Source: Elusimicrobiaceae bacterium
GTDB lineage: Bacteria; Elusimicrobiota; Elusimicrobia; Elusimicrobiales; Elusimicrobiaceae
NCBI GenBank assembly: GCA_017546175.1
Contig: JAFYXM010000010.1
Span: 62,001-126,000 of the forward strand
Direction: 5' to 3'
Length of the DNA stretch: 64,000 bases
Positions 8,206 through 17,001 of this stretch are shown here, one piece after another. Below the pieces are notes generated by a model. It ran no database searches and was not told where the DNA came from. It saw nothing but the letters and a program-made list of their open reading frames with translations. The position numbers and the translations under genes were made by a program. Position 1 is the stretch's first letter; every line of letters begins with the position of its first letter.

Positions 8206-9792
8206 CTATTTCGCATTTGCGATTTTTTTATTAGCTAAAGTTTGAATACCAAACGTAATCAAACTGTTCGTCAACCAGTACAATACTAAACCGGAAGGGA
8301 AATTCATAAACAGCAAGGTAAAAATAAGCGGCATGTATTTAAACATGGCAGCTTGGGCAGGGTCCATACCTGCAGGCATGGTAGAACGTTGCTGAAAGAA
8401 CATGACAGCCCCCATTAAGATGGGCAAAATATAGTAAGGATCTTTGGAAGACAAATCTGTAATCCACAATACAAAGCCCGATCCGTGCAAGGACCAAGAA
8501 GTTCTCAGCGCGTTAAACAAAGCCAAGAAAATAGGCAACTGAATGAGCATCGGCAAACAACCGGCCAACGGATTAACGCCGTGTTTCTGATACAGAGCCA
8601 TCATTTCGCGGTTTAACATTTCCGGATTTCCTTTATATTTCTCTTGCAAGCGTTTCATCTCAGGCTGCACTTTTTTCATTTGTGCACTAGATTTTAAGGA
8701 CATTAAGGTAAACTTAAATAAGATAGCTTGCAAAAGTACCGTCAACATGATAATAGCCACACCATAGTTGCCGGTCCAACCGTAGAAGGTTTCCAGTACA
8801 TTACGGGCCAAGCGGCCTAAAGTACCAAAAAAGCCAAATTCAATACTGCGGTTAAAATGATAAGGAAGATGTTCAAATGCTTGATAATCTTTGGGACCGA
8901 AGTAGAAGTCGGAATCTAAATTCAGGGTAGATTGGGCAACCAAAGATTGAGAAGGTACTTGAATGGTCATTTGAGGCCCTTTTACCTCTCCTTCTCCCAT
9001 CAACCCCCACAAACGTTTTTTGGTGTCAACGACTTCCGTTTTAGTAGTCAAAGTACCGGCCGTCCAATTTTGAGGAATTAACACGCTTAGGAAATAACGG
9101 TTTTGCACACCGGCCCAAATCCAATCTTTGCCGGAGGCGGGAGATTTGTCCTTGTGCGTAAATTTAACCAAGGTGGGGTGTTTTTTGCCTTCTTCTTGCA
9201 TTAAATATACGGCCTTAGATTCTCGTTCATTATCCTTTAATTCACTCTTTACGGTAGATAAACCGGGACCAAAATTAAAAGCAAATTCCGGTAAAGTAAT
9301 TTCTTTTTGCGTTTTATTGGTAAAAGAAATATTGACATGATTGATGCCGTTTTCCGCAAAGCTGTAAGTTTTATTCACCGTTACACCGGCGGTTAAATCT
9401 GCCGTGAAAGTAATGGTGTCTTGGGTACGTTTAGCTTCGCGAAAATCTACTTGGGGCAAGGTAGTCAAATAACCTTCTCCCTTATAAGGGGTCAAGTTTA
9501 CATCGCCCAAAACATCTTTAAATAAATATTCTTTGATACCCGCACCCTTAGAAGTAAATGTGATTTGGGCAGCGGGAGTTTGGAAGGTGAATAACTCTTC
9601 CGGAAGAGCGGTTTTTTGAGTTTGAATAACCGATGCGGAAGCATCAACCATCGCCAATTCCTGTTGGGTTTTGGCTAAGGCCTCTTCGGCGGCTTTTTGC
9701 TCAGCCTGCATACGCGGTACCACCACAAACTGATTATACCCCGTAAACAGCAGCATAAAAAATACCGCCGCTAACAAAAATTTTCTGTCCAT
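8206..9792 (-). CDS. yidC: Membrane protein insertase YidC
   Basis: 528 residues, Gram-negative type. An N-terminal signal anchor (residues 4-20) is followed by a large periplasmic beta-domain (about 45-320). The conserved 60 kDa insertase domain follows, with at least four more membrane segments; GNYGVAIIMLTVLLQAILFK and the charged hairpin QMKKVQPEMKRLQEKYKGN are diagnostic. It inserts Sec-dependent and Sec-independent inner-membrane proteins. It lies between yidD and khpB in the rpmH operon. The large periplasmic domain is one of the best arguments here for an outer membrane. Confidence 0.97.
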   Translation of the reverse strand: MDRKFLLAAVFFMLLFTGYNQFVVVPRMQAEQKAAEEALAKTQQELAMVDASASVIQTQKTALPEELFTFQTPAAQITFTSKGAGIKEYLFKDVLGDVNLTPYKGEGYLTTLPQVDFREAKRTQDTITFTADLTAGVTVNKTYSFAENGINHVNISFTNKTQKEITLPEFAFNFGPGLSTVKSELKDNERESKAVYLMQEEGKKHPTLVKFTHKDKSPASGKDWIWAGVQNRYFLSVLIPQNWTAGTLTTKTEVVDTKKRLWGLMGEGEVKGPQMTIQVPSQSLVAQSTLNLDSDFYFGPKDYQAFEHLPYHFNRSIEFGFFGTLGRLARNVLETFYGWTGNYGVAIIMLTVLLQAILFKFTLMSLKSSAQMKKVQPEMKRLQEKYKGNPEMLNREMMALYQKHGVNPLAGCLPMLIQLPIFLALFNALRTSWSLHGSGFVLWITDLSSKDPYYILPILMGAVMFFQQRSTMPAGMDPAQAAMFKYMPLIFTLLFMNFPSGLVLYWLTNSLITFGIQTLANKKIANAK

Positions 9793-9865
9793 AAAAACCT
9801 CTGAAAATAGGCCGCAGAAGCGGCGGACTTCTTTTCAGTAGGCTTTCAAACACGGAAAAGCGGGT

Positions 9866-10126
9866 CTAAGGTACCGGGTCGTATCCGCCCGGGTGAAAAG
9901 GGTGGCATTTTAATAGTCTGACGACAGAAAGCCACACTCCCTTAAAAACCCCATGTTTGGTTATTGCCTCTTTGGCATATTGGCTGCAGGTGGGCGTGAA
10001 ACGGCACACCCCTCGCGGCCCTAATAAAGGCCGAACCAGCAGCATAAAAACGCTAAGTAAAAATAGCAATAAATTCTTGCCCATCAGCGAAATTTTATTC
10101 ATTTTGGGCACCGTGGCTCTGATCAA
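9866..10126 (-). CDS. yidD: Membrane protein insertion efficiency factor YidD
   Basis: 86 residues. The family signature is complete: [19 protein letters not shown] followed by [17 protein letters not shown] hydrophobic N-terminal helix precedes it. The protein helps YidC-dependent insertion. The start overlaps the end of rnpA by 32 bases, a typical arrangement in this operon. An alternative internal start at the second Met (about residue 9) would shorten the overlap. Confidence 0.94.
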   Translation of the reverse strand: MIRATVPKMNKISLMGKNLLLFLLSVFMLLVRPLLGPRGVCRFTPTCSQYAKEAITKHGVFKGVWLSVVRLLKCHPFHPGGYDPVP

Positions 10127-10490
10127 TCTGTTGAGCCTGTAATAATCCGGCCTTTCGGCATAATGTGAGCATTGCCACTTCTGCCATATCTATAGAGGCC
10201 AAGGTCTCGCTGTTGCGGGGATTAAAAATATAATCTACCCCGCCTAATAATCTTTCCCGGTTAAGTCTGAAAGCTTCCCTTAGAAGCCGTTTTACGCGGT
10301 TACGAACGACCGCGGGTCCTAACTTTTTAGATACTACAAGCCCCATGCGTCTATTGGTACTGCCCAGAGGGGCAGGCTTCCACCACAGTACAAGGCCGGG
10401 GCCTTGTATACGTTTACCGTCATGTATAATACTCTTAAAATCGTTTTTAAGATGCAGACGGCAACCTCTGGGGAAGCCCTGGGAAGTCAT
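10095..10490 (-). CDS. rnpA: Ribonuclease P protein component
   Basis: 131 residues. The RNR box [19 protein letters not shown] is intact, and [16 protein letters not shown] matches the conserved central strand. The protein binds RNase P RNA and helps trim tRNA 5' leaders. It starts three bases after the rpmH stop, the near-universal rpmH-rnpA pair. The C-terminal roughly 20 residues are Gln-rich and overlap yidD. Confidence 0.95.
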   Translation of the reverse strand: MTSQGFPRGCRLHLKNDFKSIIHDGKRIQGPGLVLWWKPAPLGSTNRRMGLVVSKKLGPAVVRNRVKRLLREAFRLNRERLLGGVDYIFNPRNSETLASIDMAEVAMLTLCRKAGLLQAQQIDQSHGAQNE

Positions 10491-10493
10491 ATA

Positions 10494-10631
10494 CTAAGCA
10501 CGAATCAATTCGTGGCGGCCTTTAGCTCTTCTGGCGCTGAGGACTTTGCGTCCACCGGCGGTAGCCATACGGGCGCGGAATCCGATGTGTTTAGCTCTTT
10601 TGGCTTTATTAGGTCTGTATGTAGGTAGCAT
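10494..10631 (-). CDS. rpmH: 50S ribosomal protein L34
   Basis: 45 residues, starting [18 protein letters not shown] and containing [22 protein letters not shown], the L34 signature, which is almost entirely conserved. It is the first gene of the rnpA-yidD-yidC-khpB operon. dnaA, often divergent from rpmH, is not present; recO occupies that side. The immediate upstream region carries a hairpin and an overlapping small reading frame (see the leader entry). Confidence 0.97.
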   Translation of the reverse strand: MLPTYRPNKAKRAKHIGFRARMATAGGRKVLSARRAKGRHELIRA

Positions 10632-10735
10632 GCTTCTTTTTATATGAGCGGAGGAAAGACCTCAAGCTCATATACTCCTGTTATTAAGTTAAATTCTCCT
10701 CTGCGGCACATCAAGTGCGGCAAAAAGGACCTATA
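10609..10735 (-). promoter_or_regulatory. rpmH leader with hairpin and overlapping small reading frame
   Basis: The roughly 100-nt leader contains a 9-bp inverted repeat (arms 10641-10649 and 10666-10674) with an inner GAGG/CCTC pair. A well-placed AGGAG precedes an ATG at 10671 that opens a 20-codon frame ending at 10609, inside rpmH in another frame. The ATG lies in the hairpin arm. This layout could couple or regulate rpmH translation; it is inferred from sequence only. Confidence 0.35.
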
Positions 10736-10736
10736 T

Positions 10737-10766
10737 ATTATAGCTTTTCAGAACGAAACTGTCCAA
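10737..10766 (-). promoter_or_regulatory. Promoter of the rpmH operon
   Basis: TTGGAC (10766-10761) and TATAAT (10742-10737) with an 18-bp spacer, giving a start near 10730. Confidence 0.65.
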
Positions 10767-10823
10767 CATGATTTTTATTTTCCTCTCGTTTTAGACAGTT
10801 TTACACAATACAGTCTGAAATTT

Positions 10824-10837
10824 GCTACATTTATTAT
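10824..10837 (+). promoter_or_regulatory. Extended -10 of recO, predicted leaderless
   Basis: TGC precedes TACATT (10826-10831), and the ATG follows after six bases. No Shine-Dalgarno is seen, so transcription would begin at or next to the start codon. Confidence 0.5.
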
Positions 10838-11551
10838 ATGATATTTACAGACAGCGGTATTGTACTTTTTCGCCAAGATTTCCGCGAAGCGGACCGTGTG
10901 ATTGCGCTCTACACCTTAGAACATGGGCGTATAAACTTGCGTTTGCCGGGGGTCAACCGTGACAAAGGAAAACTAAAACCTTTTAGTGAGCCCTTTGCCT
11001 GTGCCAATTACCGCATCTATGTAAAAAAACAAAATGCAATGGGCACGGTAACGGGCGGTAAGCTGGAGCATATTTTCCCGACTATTCGTACCGATTTAAA
11101 ACGTCAAAGCTTAGCTTTTCACTTTTGTGAGCTGATGATGCGCCTGACCCCTTTACATCAACCCAGCGCCGAAAAATACCACCTTTTGCGGCAAGCTCTG
11201 ACAGAATTGGACAAAAGTGGCGTAAATGCTGCTTTTGCTACCGCTTTTACACTGCGTCTGATGAGTGCGGCAGGATTTGGTTTAGACCACCCTGTACTTC
11301 AAATTAGTACCGAGTTTTGGGAAAAAATGCATTATGATGCTTTTTCTTCTTTAACTTTTGAAGAACCGGAAGATTTATTGTCTTTAAGCAAGTGTCACGA
11401 AGTTTGCCGGCGTTTTTTAAATCAGTATCTTAACTTTCCTTTGCAAACCTTAAAGCCTTTTACCTTAGCAGAAGAAGACTTGAGCTCCACTGCCTTGCAC
11501 TCCCCCTCCAGAAAAACTGCTAAAGACTTGCTGCCCGCAGAAGTAGTATAA
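10838..11551 (+). CDS. recO: DNA repair protein RecO
   Basis: 237 residues. The N-terminal OB-fold stretch is typical: GIVLFRQDFREADRVIALYTLEHGRINL, then a conserved KGKLKPF region. A helical domain follows. RecO anneals SSB-coated single strands and loads RecA with RecR. The CxxC-type zinc motif found in many RecO proteins is not obvious here; only CHEVC is seen late in the protein. It is transcribed divergently from the rpmH operon. Confidence 0.88.
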   Translation: MIFTDSGIVLFRQDFREADRVIALYTLEHGRINLRLPGVNRDKGKLKPFSEPFACANYRIYVKKQNAMGTVTGGKLEHIFPTIRTDLKRQSLAFHFCELMMRLTPLHQPSAEKYHLLRQALTELDKSGVNAAFATAFTLRLMSAAGFGLDHPVLQISTEFWEKMHYDAFSSLTFEEPEDLLSLSKCHEVCRRFLNQYLNFPLQTLKPFTLAEEDLSSTALHSPSRKTAKDLLPAEVV

Positions 11552-11584
11552 TGAATATATATTCTACTTTTCGGAAGTACATAA

Positions 11585-12196
11585 ATGAAAAATTTTTTCG
11601 TATTTTCTTTTTTATCTATGCTTTTCTTCTGCGCACCGCTTTGTTCGCAGGAGACAGAAAGTTCTGCTGTTCTTCCATCGGTAAAATATATTCATCATCA
11701 TATTAGCAAAGTTACTTTTAGCACTTTTCCACAGAGAGCTTCTTTTTTTGATGTTCACAATTATCTTTTTGATCAAGCCGAAGATAAAATGGAAAAGGTG
11801 CTTTGTAACCCCGATCGTTACTTTAATTTCTCCCCCATTCAACGCAAAAAGAATCAAAGCTATGAAGAAGTGCTTGATATTACCTTCAAAAGATATAAAA
11901 AGTTTTTTGAACGCTATGATAAGCTTTATTCCATTTTCCTGTCAGATTGGGTCCTCTCCGTATATGCCATAACGGGCAGCATTAACTTGGCAGATTTATC
12001 CAAAGAAGAATTTAAATTGCTTGAAGATTTTTTCCAAAAAAAGAAAGTACCCGTACAAGATTTCAAAACCTACCATACAAACAGTAAAGGAACTGTCATT
12101 ACAGTCCAGATATCCCACTTTCAAATTATCTTTTTTACAGATGTCAAAGAAATACAGATTAAAACAACAGAAACTAAAAACCCTCAGATTGACTGA
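11585..12196 (+). CDS. Secreted protein, possible distant relative of the 20.5-23.9 kb family
   Basis: 203 residues with a Sec signal peptide (cleavage likely near residue 20, LCSQ). No known domain is recognised. Residues about 115-150 (VLSVYAITGSINLADLSKE, then FKLLEDFF) resemble the core of the three paralogues at 20514-23912 (for example FALYTLTGNFSHLQSLN and YKLEDFF), so it may be a divergent, shortened member. A TATAAT lies in the gap after recO, so it probably has its own promoter. A bidirectional terminator follows. Confidence 0.65.
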   Translation: MKNFFVFSFLSMLFFCAPLCSQETESSAVLPSVKYIHHHISKVTFSTFPQRASFFDVHNYLFDQAEDKMEKVLCNPDRYFNFSPIQRKKNQSYEEVLDITFKRYKKFFERYDKLYSIFLSDWVLSVYAITGSINLADLSKEEFKLLEDFFQKKKVPVQDFKTYHTNSKGTVITVQISHFQIIFFTDVKEIQIKTTETKNPQID

Positions 12197-12205
12197 GGGT
12201 TTTTA
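12176..12205. terminator. Bidirectional terminator
   Basis: CCCTCAG / CTGAGGG stem with a five-base loop and A5/T5 flanks, between convergent genes. Confidence 0.9.
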
Positions 12206-12209
12206 AACA

Positions 12210-12866
12210 TTAAGCCAATAATTCATCTATATCCGGATAAATATCACACATAGATTTGTAAATTTTAAAAGCATTTTCCTTTACAAAGGTGGTTGGCTCT
12301 TTTAAGTCCGGTATCACAATCGCTCTGGCTCCGGCCGATATGGCCGCCGTGGCACCGGCTACAGAGTCTTCAAATACGATACATTGAGAAATATCGGTCC
12401 CCAAATTTTGCGCGCAACGCAGAAATACTTCCGGATCAGGCTTAGGGTGAGCCACATCATCAGCCGTTACCACCGTAGTGAAATATTGGGCGATACCATT
12501 TTTTTCAAGCAAGGTTTCCGCCCAACGGCGAATATTAGACGTTCCGACCCCTAATCTAAACCCTCTATCATAAAAATATTTTACCGTTTCCTTGGCACAC
12601 GGACGAAAAGGAATAGGGTTGTTTTGCATATATTCTTCAAAATTACGGCAGCAACCGTCATGCAAGGCCTGCACGTCCACATCCCTGCCGAAATAGCTTT
12701 TCATTAAAGGGGCAGAATCTGCCGCGCTTACTCCAATGCAACTTTCAAACAGTTCAAATGTAAAATCTAAGCCCATTGGTTTAGCGGCGGCTTGATAGCA
12801 CTCAAAATAAATCGGCTCGGTGCTAAACAGCGTTCCATCCATATCAAAAATAATACTCTTAATCAT
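12210..12866 (-). CDS. HAD-superfamily phosphatase, beta-phosphoglucomutase-like
   Basis: 218 residues. Motif I is DMDGTLFSTEPIY, with both catalytic aspartates. Motif II is the serine in GTSN. Motifs III and IV are in KPDPEVFLRCAQNLG and FEDSVAGATAAISAGARAI. A helical cap sits between motifs I and II (class C1). The enzyme is therefore probably a small-molecule phosphatase or phosphosugar mutase; the substrate cannot be told from sequence. It stands alone, convergent to the upstream secreted-protein gene. Confidence 0.88.
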   Translation of the reverse strand: MIKSIIFDMDGTLFSTEPIYFECYQAAAKPMGLDFTFELFESCIGVSAADSAPLMKSYFGRDVDVQALHDGCCRNFEEYMQNNPIPFRPCAKETVKYFYDRGFRLGVGTSNIRRWAETLLEKNGIAQYFTTVVTADDVAHPKPDPEVFLRCAQNLGTDISQCIVFEDSVAGATAAISAGARAIVIPDLKEPTTFVKENAFKIYKSMCDIYPDIDELLA

Positions 12867-12881
12867 AGCTTTATTGTAGCA
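12867..12881 (-). promoter_or_regulatory. Extended -10 of the HAD gene, predicted leaderless
   Basis: TGC plus TACAAT (12878-12873), then six bases to the ATG. No Shine-Dalgarno is present. Confidence 0.55.
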
Positions 12882-12939
12882 GTTATGAACTCTTTCGCCA
12901 ATATTTCATTTTTTCCGACTCACTTCTTTCTAGGTTTTG

Positions 12940-12952
12940 TATAATTGTATAT
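12940..12952 (+). promoter_or_regulatory. -10 element of glyQ, predicted leaderless
   Basis: TATAAT at 12940-12945, seven bases before the ATG at 12953. No T-box or other leader can fit. If the second Met codon (12965) is used instead, the leader would be about 12 nt. Confidence 0.5.
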
Positions 12953-13837
12953 ATGAAACACGGAATGAACTTTCAAGATATTATTTCTTCCTTAAATGAT
13001 TATTGGAAGAAGCAAGGCTGTATCCTCGTACAACCCTATGACATGGAAAAAGGTGCCGGAACATTTAACCCCGCCACTGTTTTGGGTTCTTTGACCAAGA
13101 CCCCCGTTAACCGCGCTTATGTAGAGCCCTGCCGCCGCCCTGCCGACGGTCGCTACGGCGAAAACCCGAACCGTTTGGGTAAATATTACCAATATCAGGT
13201 CATCATGAAGCCGGCTCCGGCCAACATTCAGGAAATCTATTTAAATTCTTTAAAAGCAATTGGTTTAAACCCTAAAGAACATGATATGCGCTTTATTGAG
13301 GACGATTGGCAGTCCCCCACCTTAGGTGCTTCCGGTGTAGGTTGGGAAATTTGGTTAGACGGTATGGAAATTACCCAGTTCACCTATTTCCAAAATATGG
13401 CCGGATATTCCTTAAACCCCATCACGGTAGAAATTACCTATGGTTTGGAACGTATTGCCATGTATTGCCAAAAAGTGGACAATGTGTTTGATTTACGTTG
13501 GAACGACACGGTAACCTACCGCGAAGTACATCACGAAAACGAACGTCAGTTCTCCCACTATTATTTTGAAGAAACCAATGTGGACCACCTGCGCCGCTAC
13601 ATTCAAGAAGCAGAAGATGAATGCCATGCTTTATGCAAAAAAGGCCTTTATTTGCCCGCTTATGAATGTGCCATGCGCGTATCTCACTATTTCAACATGT
13701 TGGAAGCGCGCGGTGCTATTTCCGTATCAGACCGCACCAACATCATTACCAAAATTCGTAACTTGGCCAAAGCTTGCGCCAAAGTATATGTAGAAAGCGT
13801 AGAGCCTAAGGAAGAAAAAGAGGAGGCCGCCCAATGA
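12953..13837 (+). CDS. glyQ: Glycyl-tRNA synthetase alpha subunit
   Basis: 294 residues. [19 protein letters not shown] and [17 protein letters not shown] are the GlyQ hallmark, and [19 protein letters not shown] and [11 protein letters not shown] are conserved class II motifs. The alpha subunit carries the aminoacylation site and works as an alpha2beta2 complex with GlyS, whose gene overlaps by four bases. Family alignments begin at the second Met (residue 5), so the true start may be 12965. The acidic C-terminal tail (KEEKEEAAQ) is lineage-specific. Confidence 0.97.
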   Translation: MKHGMNFQDIISSLNDYWKKQGCILVQPYDMEKGAGTFNPATVLGSLTKTPVNRAYVEPCRRPADGRYGENPNRLGKYYQYQVIMKPAPANIQEIYLNSLKAIGLNPKEHDMRFIEDDWQSPTLGASGVGWEIWLDGMEITQFTYFQNMAGYSLNPITVEITYGLERIAMYCQKVDNVFDLRWNDTVTYREVHHENERQFSHYYFEETNVDHLRRYIQEAEDECHALCKKGLYLPAYECAMRVSHYFNMLEARGAISVSDRTNIITKIRNLAKACAKVYVESVEPKEEKEEAAQ

Positions 13838-15909
13838 ATGCATTTTTAGAAATCGGTTGTGAACATCTGCCTTCCCGTTTTGTTAAACCGGCCATGAGCC
13901 AAATGGAAACCTTGGCTAAAGCCCTTTTAGAAGAAAAACGTATTGCTTATGAAAACGTCAGCGCCTTTGGTACCTATCGCCGTTTGTGCCTGATTATTGA
14001 AGGCATTGCCGAAAAATCTGCTGATGAGAAAAAGGAAGTCAAAGGACCTCCTGCCAAGCTTTTAAAAGATGCTCAAGGCCACTTTACCCCTCAAAGTGCC
14101 GGCTTTGCCCAAAGAAACGGTATTGCCCCTGAAAAATTGGTCATTAAAGAAACCGAAAAAGGACCTTTTATCTATGCCGATTTAAACATTAAAGGCGAAA
14201 AAACCATTAAACTGCTGCCGGAAATTTTTACCCGCGTAATCACCGGCATTGAATTTGCCAAAAACATGGTTTGGGAAGAAAGCGGCCTTAAATGGGCGCG
14301 CCCGATCCGCAGCTTAATCGGTCTTTACGGGACCAAGGTAGTCCCCTTTGAAGTGGCGGGCGTAAAATCTAACCGCTTTACCTACCCCATTACTTCTTTC
14401 GGCCGCAAGCCGATCCGTGTGGAAAAAGCCGATAAAGCCTATTATGTAGAGCTTTTAAAATCTCAGCCGCAGCCTATTTTGGCTTTGCCCGAAGATCGCC
14501 GAGAGGCCTTAATTCGCAGCGTTATGGCAGAGGCCAAGGCCCGCGGTTATCATGCCGATTTAGACAATAATTTAATAGAAGAAACCGTCTATTTTACCGA
14601 ACATCCGGTAGGGGTATGCGGTACTTTTGATTTGAAGTTTTTGACATTGCCGAAAGCTTTTATCGGTACCGTGTTTAAAACCCAGCTTAAAATGTTCCCC
14701 GTCGTGAATGATCAAAACGAAATACAGCCCTATTTTATTGCTGTGCGCGACGGCGTGTCTGTGAACCAACAAGAAGTAAGCGACGGCTTTAAAAAGGTCA
14801 TGTCTGCACGTATGTCTGATGCCGTTTTTTTCTATGAAAACGACAAAAAAGAAGGATTAGATTTGTTTAAAAACAAATTAGCAGACCGCACTTTCTTGGA
14901 AGGGTTAGGCAATCTGTTGGAAAAATCTGACCGCACGCGCGACTTGGCTATGTGGCTCTGTGACCGTTTGAATGAAACGAACATCAAAGACAGTGTTACC
15001 TATGCCGCCGGCTATGCGTATGCTGATTTAGCCAGCTCTGTGGTGTATGAATTCCCCGAATTGCAAGGTTACATGGGCGGCTGTTACGCAGAACTGGAGG
15101 GCCACACTAAAGAAGCCCAAGCTATGGAAGAGTTTTACTTTCCGCTCTCCTCTAATTCCGAGCTTCCCTCTACCTTAACCGGAGCCCTTGTTTCTTTAGC
15201 CGGAAAAGTGGATACTTTGGCAGGGAACTTTATTATCGGGCAAATTCCCACCGGTAGCGAAGATCCCTTTGCTTTGCGCCGTCAGGCCTTTGGGGCAGTA
15301 CGCATTCTGCTTGAAAAAGAACTAAACATCTCTTTAAAAGAAGTAATTCAAAAATCTTTGGCTCTTTATACGGGCAAAGATACCCAAAAAGCTGAAAAGC
15401 AACTGAAAGATTTCTTCTTCCAACGCTTGGCTTTGCTCATGCAACAGCGCGGTCATCAAGCCAATACTTTGTTGGCTGTCAACCATTGGTATGAAATGCC
15501 GCTGCACGAAGCAGAAACCTTGATTAAGGTACTGGAAAATAGCCGCAACGGAGCCGACTTTTCCGCCGCGGCCGAAGCTGCCAAACGCGCTTGCAATATC
15601 CTCAAAAAAGCTGAAGTGGCCAGCTTAGAAGTGGCCGAAAATCTTTTAACGCAAGAGGCGGAAAAGGAACTTTTTGAAACCGTGCAAAAAGCCGAAGAAA
15701 CCTTACACGGTTTATCAGACGGTTACAGCCAAACGGCTTGTGAGCAAACCTTGTCCGTTTGCGCCACGTTTGCTGCTCCGTTGGCCAAGTTCTTTGCTGA
15801 TGTAATGGTCAATGCAGAGGACGCAAACATTCGCCAAAATCGCTTGGCCCTGCTTAGCCGTGTGCGCGCTATTTTAACGCAAGGCATGGCAGACATTACC
15901 AAACTATAA
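13834..15909 (+). CDS. glyS: Glycyl-tRNA synthetase beta subunit
   Basis: 691 residues, normal length. The start [18 protein letters not shown] matches the family's LEIGxEELP, and [27 protein letters not shown] is the conserved central region (here GDxxLP is replaced by SNSELP). The C-terminal helical region resembles anticodon-binding domains. It binds tRNA-Gly for GlyQ. A strong terminator follows. Confidence 0.96.
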   Translation: MNAFLEIGCEHLPSRFVKPAMSQMETLAKALLEEKRIAYENVSAFGTYRRLCLIIEGIAEKSADEKKEVKGPPAKLLKDAQGHFTPQSAGFAQRNGIAPEKLVIKETEKGPFIYADLNIKGEKTIKLLPEIFTRVITGIEFAKNMVWEESGLKWARPIRSLIGLYGTKVVPFEVAGVKSNRFTYPITSFGRKPIRVEKADKAYYVELLKSQPQPILALPEDRREALIRSVMAEAKARGYHADLDNNLIEETVYFTEHPVGVCGTFDLKFLTLPKAFIGTVFKTQLKMFPVVNDQNEIQPYFIAVRDGVSVNQQEVSDGFKKVMSARMSDAVFFYENDKKEGLDLFKNKLADRTFLEGLGNLLEKSDRTRDLAMWLCDRLNETNIKDSVTYAAGYAYADLASSVVYEFPELQGYMGGCYAELEGHTKEAQAMEEFYFPLSSNSELPSTLTGALVSLAGKVDTLAGNFIIGQIPTGSEDPFALRRQAFGAVRILLEKELNISLKEVIQKSLALYTGKDTQKAEKQLKDFFFQRLALLMQQRGHQANTLLAVNHWYEMPLHEAETLIKVLENSRNGADFSAAAEAAKRACNILKKAEVASLEVAENLLTQEAEKELFETVQKAEETLHGLSDGYSQTACEQTLSVCATFAAPLAKFFADVMVNAEDANIRQNRLALLSRVRAILTQGMADITKL

Positions 15910-15927
15910 CTGCCCTTCTTTTATAGT

Positions 15928-15957
15928 AAAGCCCCCGTTTTCCGACGGGGGTTTTTA
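15928..15957 (+). terminator. Terminator after glyS
   Basis: GCCCCCGT / ACGGGGG stem followed by T5. Confidence 0.9.
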
Positions 15958-15971
15958 ATTTATTTTCCCCC

Positions 15972-15999
15972 TTGACATTTCTTCTTTTTCCCTTATACT
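15972..15999 (+). promoter_or_regulatory. Strong promoter of the 16 kb RNA
   Basis: Consensus TTGACA (15972-15977) and TATACT (15994-15999) with a 16-bp spacer. It is the best -35 box in the window. Confidence 0.75.
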
Positions 16000-16005
16000 A
16001 AGTAG

Positions 16006-16356
16006 TAAGTTAGTCCCGGCTCGGGTGTTGTGCGGGCTTTGTATGACTGCTGGAAGTGAAAGGTTGGACCGCTGGGTTGTGCTTGGTTGACGTGCGGATG
16101 TGAGAGCCGCCAACGAAGTGTTGCAAGGAGGTTGCCGTGGACGTACGCCGCGAAGTTGTGTGTCTTCACTGCGGCGGCTAGCGGTAAGGCCGTGCAGGCG
16201 CGGCGGAAGTAGCGGAGGTTGATGTATATGGTTCGGCCGATGCGAAGTGAGCAGTTGACAGTGCCCCAAGCGTAAATCGCCTAAACTGACTAAAAAAGGA
16301 AGATGAAATGACCCAAACGAAGTGACCCCCTGATTGGATATCGGGGGGTCTTTTTT
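16006..16356 (+). ncRNA. Unidentified structured RNA, about 350 nt
   Basis: This fills most of the 460-bp gap between glyS and the pilin. It is clearly richer in G than its neighbours, has a near-consensus promoter and ends in a strong terminator (16324-16356). No plausible plus-strand coding frame is present. Long-range pairs include TTAGTC (16010-16015) with GACTAA (16288-16293), and a 10-bp helix of 16077-16086 with 16266-16275 (two G-U pairs). Local hairpins include 16087-16113, 16123-16135, 16147-16175 (GCCGCGAAG with CTTC-act-GCGGC) and 16175-16192. GAAGT occurs six times. It lacks the RNase P ACAGAA/P4, tmRNA tRNA-like ends and the SRP apical motif, so its class is unknown. Confidence 0.6.
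16324..16356 (+). terminator. Terminator of the 16 kb RNA
   Basis: GACCCCC / GGGGGGTC stem followed by T6. The minus direction lacks a T tract. Confidence 0.85.
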
Positions 16357-16370
16357 AATATTAAATCACC

Positions 16371-16874
16371 TTAACTATTGCTACCTATTCCGCTACCAAT
16401 AAGTCCTCCACTTATCGTACAATGAGCTCCATAGGCTCCCGAACCTATTCCTATACAAGGCACTAACTGCATACAAGGGGCGGTATCTGCCTGACAACTA
16501 ACCGTTCTTGTAACCCCCCCCTCTTCTGTATACAATGTGTACGTATGTGCAACAAAACCCGGAATATGAAATTTTGGATTCAAAGATAGTGAAACAGACA
16601 TACCAGTACTATAAAAGCTTACATTTGGTGATCCAATATCCCAGTTTTTCATTTCAGGAATTTCTATATCTAAATTTTCTAAATCATCTGTGTAGAAACC
16701 ATTAGCCATTCTGTATCTTTCTTCTGAGTCCATGATGGCTTTAGTTATCGTCCATGCTTCTGCTGCTTTTGCTCTATATACAGTTTTTTGATATTCTGGA
16801 ACAGCCACCGATGCCAAAATACCGATAATTAAAACCACAACTAACAATTCTATCAAGGTAAAACCTTTTCTCAT
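16371..16874 (-). CDS. Type IV pilin-like protein (first copy)
   Basis: 167 residues. A class III signal (MRKG, cleaved before FTLIE) precedes the hydrophobic pilin helix FTLIELLVVVLIIGILASVA. The mature glutamate at position 5 is present. The rest is a polar pilin head with four late cysteines and a Gly/Ser-rich end. It would be processed by a prepilin peptidase and assembled into a pilus or pseudopilus; none of the assembly genes is in this window. Its helix and promoter are almost identical to those of the second pilin at 54809-55306, while the heads differ. Confidence 0.93.
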   Translation of the reverse strand: MRKGFTLIELLVVVLIIGILASVAVPEYQKTVYRAKAAEAWTITKAIMDSEERYRMANGFYTDDLENLDIEIPEMKNWDIGSPNVSFYSTGMSVSLSLNPKFHIPGFVAHTYTLYTEEGGVTRTVSCQADTAPCMQLVPCIGIGSGAYGAHCTISGGLIGSGIGSNS

Positions 16875-16948
16875 TTTTATCTCCTCTTAAACGTATTTAA
16901 GACTAGCCAAACAGCCTTTTAGATTAGACTGTCCGACTTGACCCCAAA

Positions 16949-16975
16949 ATTGTATCAAAAAAAAAAAATAATCAA
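16949..16975 (-). promoter_or_regulatory. Pilin promoter with a 12-base homopolymer spacer
   Basis: In the minus direction: TTGATT (16975-16970), a 15-bp spacer containing T12 (16968-16957), and TACAAT (16954-16949). The leader is about 68 nt with an AGGAG site. Slippage in the tract would change the spacer length. Confidence 0.7.
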
Positions 16976-17001
16976 CTGTTTTTTTCTGACGGGAAAACAA
17001 T

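Noticed and set aside
12867..12952. T-box leader for glyQ, and by analogy for asnS or hisS
   Set aside because: The glyQ and hisS promoters leave no room for a leader, and no T-box AGGGTGGNACCGCG-like motif precedes asnS.
15955..16269. A 104-codon minus-strand reading frame opposite the RNA
   Set aside because: It is Pro/Arg/Leu/His-rich and unlike any protein, lies over the promoter and helices, and lacks a Shine-Dalgarno.
16006..16356. The structured RNA as RNase P RNA, tmRNA or SRP RNA
   Set aside because: The invariant ACAGAA and GGAAAGTCC of RNase P, the tRNA-like ends of tmRNA and the GGTCAGG...GGAAGGAAGCAGCC core of SRP RNA could not be found. Weak resemblances (GCGGTAAGG, AGCAG) were not enough.
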